A DNA stretch of 8,612 nt, taken from NCBI GenBank assembly GCA_905215095.1, contig CAJMOL010000051.1:1-8612 (forward strand). The letters are read 5' to 3'. Under the pieces are notes generated by a model that had not been told where the DNA came from, did no database searches, and saw nothing but the letters and a program-made list of their open reading frames with translations. The stretch is from an uncultured bacterium. Lineage in GTDB: Bacteria > Actinomycetota > Coriobacteriia > Coriobacteriales > Coriobacteriaceae. Positions 5,401-8,612 of this stretch are shown here, one piece after another; the first letter of the stretch is position 1, and each line of letters begins with the position of its first letter. Made by a program: the position numbers and the translations under genes.

Positions 5401-7232
5401 CGCTTGCGCATCTGGTAAAGCCCGAGCGTCCGATTCGCGTCGTCGACCAGTGGATGTACCACAGCCGCCTGTACGCCGTCGCCCGTTTTGTGACGATGCG
5501 CAACGACCTGGACCTGATCCAGCTCAATTCCTTCGGCTGCGGCCTGGACGCTCTGACCACCGATCAGGTGCAGGAGATTCTGGAAGCCAGCGGCAAGATC
5601 TACACCGTGCTTAAGATCGACGAGGTGTCTAACCTGGGTGCCGCGCGCATCCGCATCCGCTCGCTCATGGCAGCGCTCAAGGACCAGGAGGCCGAGCGCC
5701 TGGCCGAGGCCACGGCCGCGGGCGAGGCCTACGAGCAAGGCGATGCCGCGCCGGTGGCGCCCTCCACGGATGCCCCCGCGTTCGCGAGCCGCAAGTACAC
5801 GTTCGAGGCGCAGCGTGAGAGTGCTTCGACCGCGTGGCCCAAGGTGCCCTTTACCGAGCAGATGCGCGAGGAGGGCTACACCATCCTGTGCCCGCAGATG
5901 GCGCCGATCCACTTTGACCTGGTCAAAGAGGTGTTCCGTGGTGCTGGCTACAACTTGGAGCTGCTGCCCTCGACCGATCACGATGCCGTCGAGGCTGGCC
6001 TGCGCTACGTGAACAATGACATTTGCTATCCGTCGATCCTGGTGACGGGCCAGATTATGGAGGCCATCGAGAGCGGTCGGTACGACCTGTCCAAGACGGC
6101 CGTGGTTATCAGTCAGACCGGCGGCGGCTGCCGTGCCACCAACTACATCGCGCTCATCCGCAAGGCACTGCGCGAGAGCGGCCACCCCGAGATTCCGGTG
6201 ATCTCGCTTTCGGCCGTGGCGCTCGGCGAGGACAACCCCGGCTTTAAGGTTACGCCGGCGCTGCTTAAGCAGGCAGTCTACGCGGTGCTCTTTGGCGACG
6301 TGATGATGCAGATGCTCTACCGCTGCCGCCCGTACGAGGCCACGCCCGGTGCCGCCAATGCGCTCTACGAGGAGTACATGGCGCGTGCCCGCAAGCTGGC
6401 GCCTAAGTTCAACCGCCACAACTACACCAAGCTGTGCCGCGAGGCCATCCGCGCGTTCGACACCATGCCGCTCGTGGGCGAGGGCGCCAAGCCGCGCGTG
6501 GGCGTGGTCGGCGAGATTCTGGTCAAGTTCCATCCCACGGCCAACAACCACGTGGTCGATGTCATCGAGCGCGAGGGCTGCGAGGCCGTGGTGCCGGGTC
6601 TGCTCGACTTCTTCCTGTACTCCATGAGTAATGCCGAGCTGCAGAAGGACGAGCTGGGAAGCTCCGCTACCACGCGCGCGGGCATGCAGGCGCTCATCAA
6701 GCTCGTGGACTGGATGCGCACGCCGGTGGAGGAGATGCTCGAAAAGTCCCGCCGCTTTGAGGCGCCCGAGCGCATCGGCACCATGGCCGACAAGGCCCGT
6801 ACGGTGCTTTCGGTGTGCAACAACATGGGCGAAGGCTGGCTGCTCACGGCCGAGATGCTCGACCTGATCGATCATGGCGCACCCAACATCATCTGCACGC
6901 AGCCCTTTGCGTGCCTGCCCAACCACGTGGTGGGCAAGGCCGTGATCAAGGAGCTGCGCCGTCAGCACCCCGAGAGTAACATTGTCGCGGTGGACTACGA
7001 TCCCGGTGCGTCCGAGGTCAACCAGCTCAACCGCATTAAGCTCATGATCAGCGTGGCGAAGGAGAACATGCGCGCCGGTAAGGGCTTTAAGCTCGAGAAG
7101 GTGGCGCCGCTCGCGATGGACGAGGTCACCGGCCAGATGCGTGCCCACGATGGCTGCGTGAGCTGCGGCTCGGTCGACGAGAGTGCCGTGGCGTCGGTCG
7201 CTGAGCGCCTGGGACGCGGCATTAAGAAGTAA
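2445..7232 (+). CDS. Giant 2-hydroxyacyl-CoA dehydratase activase fusion protein (BadF/HgdC-type, tandem)
   Basis: The 1595-residue protein holds two ASKHA ATPase modules of the HgdC/BadF/BcrA activase type. Module 1 (about 88-345) has GIDVGSTTVK at 90-99 and cluster cysteines C207 (NGTCAGGTGAF) and C246 (SRCGVF). Module 2 (about 403-665) has GIDAGSTTMK at 405-414, C527 (NEACSSGCGSF) and C566 (SRCTVF). Both keep the 39-residue cysteine spacing of HgdC, whose homodimer bridges one [4Fe-4S] cluster. A CxxCx3C motif plus C714 (C688, C691, C695) follows. A DUF2229-type region starts near 752 (GIPRALNMYENYPF; C804 in VCYPAK). HgdB-like segments follow: GRPYH at 957-961, FGCGLD near 1030, and after an Ala-rich linker NNDICYP (1190-1196) and TGGGCR (1225-1230). 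CxxC at 1571-1574 ends it. Residues 1-85 are an Ala-rich amphipathic extension. HgdC itself passes electrons to 2-hydroxyacyl-CoA dehydratases with ATP hydrolysis; the substrate of these large fusions is not established. AGGAG at 2435-2439 is 5 nt from the ATG. Confidence 0.92.
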   Translation: MSKLVEGIKDRMVAAAREAAPAVVDAAQKAATAAAEKVAEAVADAKNAAGETSVASEPAIAAEPVAATAAHAPEGAIFNPENARGNLHLGIDVGSTTVKLAVLNDDNQIVYAKYQRHHTDVRACARDLFEGAATVLPTAQMTCAITGSGGLLLSQWLDLEFVQEVIASKRAVETLIPATDVAIELGGEDAKIIYFDNGIEQRMNGTCAGGTGAFIDQMATLLHTDASGLNELAANATTIYPIASRCGVFAKTDVQPLLNEGARPEDVAASIFQAVVTQTISGLACGRPIRGNVAFLGGPLQYLSELRHRFYLTLNLDEEHRIVPQNAHLFVASGAAMAHESNKLSTFPQLIEAIDALGDTQGAEVERLDPLFATDEDFAEFKTRHDAEVVPKGKLEGYTGRVFIGIDAGSTTMKAALVGEDGQLLHTWYGNNNGDILGTAKVIMADFYNHIPAGCTIGHVTTTGYGEALLIEALKADSGEIETVAHLRGAKAFLPGVEFILDIGGQDMKCLRVKDGVIEHIMLNEACSSGCGSFIESFAVSMNMDVRAFADAAIHAKAPVDLGSRCTVFMNSRVKQAQKEGATVGDIAAGLSYSVIKNALFKVIKLRDPKEIGSQVIVQGGTFMSDATLRAFEQLTGVHAVRPDIAGCMGAYGAALLARDRAGADGTSTILSAEDIAHLTVTQKHVRCGRCSNNCQLTVNDFGGGRRFITGNRCEKGAGHKKQKTEAPNLFKKKNELLFNREILSPDEAPRGTVGIPRALNMYENYPFWHAFFTRLGFSVQLSDQSSKKTYQAGIESMPSESVCYPAKMSHGHVMNLIDRDVDFIWMPCVRWERKEDPTAGNCYNCPIVMSYPTALALNIDEIREQNIEFLYPFVPYHDKTELKRRLYQVLAVDRVADAEAGRGRVRGPKITRSEVDAAVNAAFEADARFHEDIQTMGEEALKWVEDHGGHGIVLAGRPYHNDPEINHALPELISSFGFAVFTEDSLAHLVKPERPIRVVDQWMYHSRLYAVARFVTMRNDLDLIQLNSFGCGLDALTTDQVQEILEASGKIYTVLKIDEVSNLGAARIRIRSLMAALKDQEAERLAEATAAGEAYEQGDAAPVAPSTDAPAFASRKYTFEAQRESASTAWPKVPFTEQMREEGYTILCPQMAPIHFDLVKEVFRGAGYNLELLPSTDHDAVEAGLRYVNNDICYPSILVTGQIMEAIESGRYDLSKTAVVISQTGGGCRATNYIALIRKALRESGHPEIPVISLSAVALGEDNPGFKVTPALLKQAVYAVLFGDVMMQMLYRCRPYEATPGAANALYEEYMARARKLAPKFNRHNYTKLCREAIRAFDTMPLVGEGAKPRVGVVGEILVKFHPTANNHVVDVIEREGCEAVVPGLLDFFLYSMSNAELQKDELGSSATTRAGMQALIKLVDWMRTPVEEMLEKSRRFEAPERIGTMADKARTVLSVCNNMGEGWLLTAEMLDLIDHGAPNIICTQPFACLPNHVVGKAVIKELRRQHPESNIVAVDYDPGASEVNQLNRIKLMISVAKENMRAGKGFKLEKVAPLAMDEVTGQMRAHDGCVSCGSVDESAVASVAERLGRGIKK

Positions 7233-7260
7233 CTGGCCTGCTATGGGCTGGATATGAGAC

Positions 7261-7297
7261 AAACGGGTGGTGGCCGTACCGGCTACCACCCGTTTTT
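7261..7297 (+). terminator. Strong intrinsic terminator of the TetR-activase operon
   Basis: AAACGGGTGGT (7261-7271) pairs perfectly with ACCACCCGTTT (7285-7295). Four more pairs, the first a G-T wobble, continue inward to the loop GTACC, giving a 15-bp stem that runs into TTTTT (7293-7297). It lies 28 nt after the activase stop codon. Confidence 0.93.
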
Positions 7298-7350
7298 GCT
7301 TGGACATATGTTGCGTAAATCGTTTTGTTGCAGCCTTCTGTGCACTCGAA

Positions 7351-7480
7351 TTTCGGAAGTGCGGGGAAAAATGCGAACCTCCTGAGCACACCGCCTTTTT
7401 AGACTCTCGCGACCTGCGGTTTTGTTGTAAAAAAAGCCGGTCTGGTCGGCGAAACCCGATTTTTCCCCGCACTTCCGAAA
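7351..7480. repeat. Perfect 22-bp inverted repeat with an 86-nt interior (hairpin element or MITE-like)
   Basis: The arms at 7351-7372 and 7459-7480 are exact reverse complements over 22 bp; their core is GGAAGTGCGGGGAAAAA on the left and its complement on the right. They enclose 86 nt with no convincing ORF. Short plus- and minus-strand frames cross it, but with unlike compositions and no ribosome binding sites. The element fills much of the 352-bp gap between the activase terminator and the dehydrogenase gene. An outer pair, ACTCTCG (7403-7409, inside) and CGAGAGT (7519-7525, outside), could form a competing stem. It may be a miniature transposable element, a structured RNA or a recombination target. 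No flanking target-site duplication is obvious. Confidence 0.8.
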
Positions 7481-7649
7481 ACAGCGGTTCAGCAGCGCCA
7501 AAAAATGCCCTCAAAATCGAGAGTTAATGAACAGGTGTAGCCGTTCGCCGCAAATTACCGTCCGTTTATAGAACCCACCCCCAGCGCGCGTCCTCCTTAC
7601 GGTTGAATAAATACACATCTATGGAATTACGTAAGAGAGGACTGTTCTT

Positions 7650-8609
7650 ATGAGCTACAAGACCGTTTGCGTTGCCGGCGGCGGCGTGCTGGGAAGCCAG
7701 ATTGCCTTTCAGGCAGCCTACTGCGGCTTTGATGTAACGATTTGGCTGCGCAGCGAGGGCAGCATCGGCCGTACCCAGCCCAAGATCGATCATGTGCGCG
7801 AGGAGTACATCGCTGCTATCGAGGGCATGGCGGACGGCACGGGCGAGTGGTGCGCCGGTATCGCCGATAGCGACCAGCCTTTCGACAAGGAGACGGCGCT
7901 CGCCGCCGTCGAGCGTGCCTACTCCACACTCAAGCTGGAGCTCGACCTCGCCAAAGCCGTGGCCGACGCCGACTTGGTTATCGAGTCCATGGCCGAGGAC
8001 GCCCAGGCAAAGATCGACTTCTACAAGAAGCTCGCCCCGGTCCTCCCGCAAAAGACCGTCGTCGTAACGAACTCCTCTACGCTGCTGCCGAGCACCTTTG
8101 CCAAGTACACCGGCCGCCCCGAGAAGTACCTGTCGCTGCACTTTGCCAACTCCATCTGGAAGAACAACATGACCGAGGTCATGGCCCAGAGCCAAACTGA
8201 CAAGCGCTACTTCGACGAGCTCGTCGACTTTGCCAACGATATCCGCATGCTTGCCCTGCCCGTCAACAAGGAAAAGAACGGCTACCTGCTCAATTCCATG
8301 CTGGTGCCGTGGCTGCTTTCGGGCCTTGACCTGTATGTCTCGGGCGTGAGTGACCCCAAGAGCATCGACCTCGCATGGACGCGCGGCACCGGCGCTCCCA
8401 AGGGCCCGTTCCGCGTATTCGACACGGTGGGCATCCAGACGGCCTACAACATCGTCATGCAGTATCAGAAGGTCCCGGGCTTGGTGAGCCCGCTGCTCAA
8501 AAAGATGATGATGCCCTACAACTTTAAGGCTATGGCGTCCGTCCTCAAGAAGATGCTCGACGAAGGCAAGCTGGGCGAAAGCTCGGGCGAGGGCTTCTTC
8601 AAGTACTAA
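7650..8609 (+). CDS. 3-hydroxyacyl-CoA dehydrogenase
   Basis: The 319-residue cytosolic protein is a full-length NAD-dependent 3-hydroxyacyl-CoA dehydrogenase, which interconverts 3-hydroxyacyl-CoA and 3-oxoacyl-CoA. The Rossmann dinucleotide loop is AGGGVLG at residues 9-15, where G10, G12 and G15 fit GxGxxG. Catalytic residues line up with human HADH S137, H158, E170 and N208: S143 in TNSSTL, H164 in SLHFAN, E176 in TEVM and N215 in YLLNS. The S-H and H-E spacings (21 and 12) are identical to the human enzyme. The active-site H-F-F-N-P motif of the family is changed to H-F-A-N-S, and an insertion of about 35 residues follows the first strands (about 35-70), so substrate range may differ from the classical enzyme. 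The C-terminal helical domain (about 205-319) is complete. GAGAGGA at 7635-7641 is 8 nt from the ATG. It is separated from the activase by a strong terminator, so it is transcribed independently. Fermentative acyl-CoA metabolism is the likely setting. Confidence 0.9.
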   Translation: MSYKTVCVAGGGVLGSQIAFQAAYCGFDVTIWLRSEGSIGRTQPKIDHVREEYIAAIEGMADGTGEWCAGIADSDQPFDKETALAAVERAYSTLKLELDLAKAVADADLVIESMAEDAQAKIDFYKKLAPVLPQKTVVVTNSSTLLPSTFAKYTGRPEKYLSLHFANSIWKNNMTEVMAQSQTDKRYFDELVDFANDIRMLALPVNKEKNGYLLNSMLVPWLLSGLDLYVSGVSDPKSIDLAWTRGTGAPKGPFRVFDTVGIQTAYNIVMQYQKVPGLVSPLLKKMMMPYNFKAMASVLKKMLDEGKLGESSGEGFFKY

Positions 8610-8612
8610 AAA

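Noticed and set aside
2430..7514. Minus-strand open frame of about 1694 codons opposite the activase gene
   Set aside because: It mirrors the activase frame and arises from the strong G/C preference at third codon positions, which removes antisense stops. Its translation is a low-complexity run of H, V, G, L and R with no domain, and it crosses a terminator and the intergenic gap at 7233-7514.
7267..7527. Plus-strand frame of about 86 codons in the gap after the activase
   Set aside because: It begins inside the terminator hairpin, runs through both arms of the inverted repeat and has no ribosome binding site, so it is probably not translated.
7603..7631. TTGAAT at 7603-7608 as -35 of the dehydrogenase promoter
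   Set aside because: No acceptable -10 box is found at 16 to 18 bp, so no promoter is called although one must exist in this gap.
7566..8195. Minus-strand frame of about 209 codons opposite the dehydrogenase gene
   Set aside because: The plus frame carries all catalytic residues of a dehydrogenase; the antisense frame has no recognisable domain.

Overview
The window looks like chromosome from a GC-rich, strictly anaerobic actinobacterium, most likely a gut Coriobacteriia of the Collinsella type. This is inferred from strong G/C bias at third codon positions, a giant 2-hydroxyacyl-CoA dehydratase activase fusion of the kind found in fermentative anaerobes, and dispersed palindromes of the form TGTGACAAAGGG-n5-CCCTTTGTCACA, which I associate with Collinsella from memory. 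All four large genes lie on the plus strand.

Layout. Positions 1-222 carry no intact gene but end in about 28 codons that match the C-terminus of a P-II nitrogen regulatory protein, followed by a terminator-like hairpin (239-268). A HAD/Cof-type phosphatase follows (304-1167). Positions 1168-1630 are bounded by two copies, in opposite orientation, of the 29-bp dispersed palindrome. Between them is a compact cassette: a 41-codon ORF for a small hydrophobic peptide with a very basic tail (1322-1447), a near-consensus LexA/SOS box at its promoter, a Shine-Dalgarno hairpin, and on the minus strand a promoter and terminator that would produce an antisense RNA of about 85 nt overlapping the end of the ORF. 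This has the architecture of a type I toxin-antitoxin locus. It is the most novel-looking item here and needs experimental support.

Next comes a probable two-gene operon: a TetR-type regulator (1723-2433), preceded by two palindromic operator candidates, and 11 nt later a 1595-residue activase fusion (2445-7232). The fusion has two complete ASKHA ATPase/[4Fe-4S] activase modules, a Cys-rich linker, a DUF2229-type region and a HgdB-like C-terminal part, and ends at a strong intrinsic terminator (7261-7297). The 352-bp gap after that terminator holds a perfect 22-bp inverted repeat with an 86-nt interior. The window ends with a complete 3-hydroxyacyl-CoA dehydrogenase gene (7650-8609).

How the genes fit together. 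The activase fusion and the 3-hydroxyacyl-CoA dehydrogenase both belong to acyl-CoA chemistry typical of amino-acid or short-chain acid fermentation, but they lie in separate transcription units and no stand-alone dehydratase subunits are present. The TetR protein is the obvious candidate regulator of the activase, probably answering to a metabolite or acyl-CoA. The HAD phosphatase and the toxin-like cassette look independent of that metabolism.
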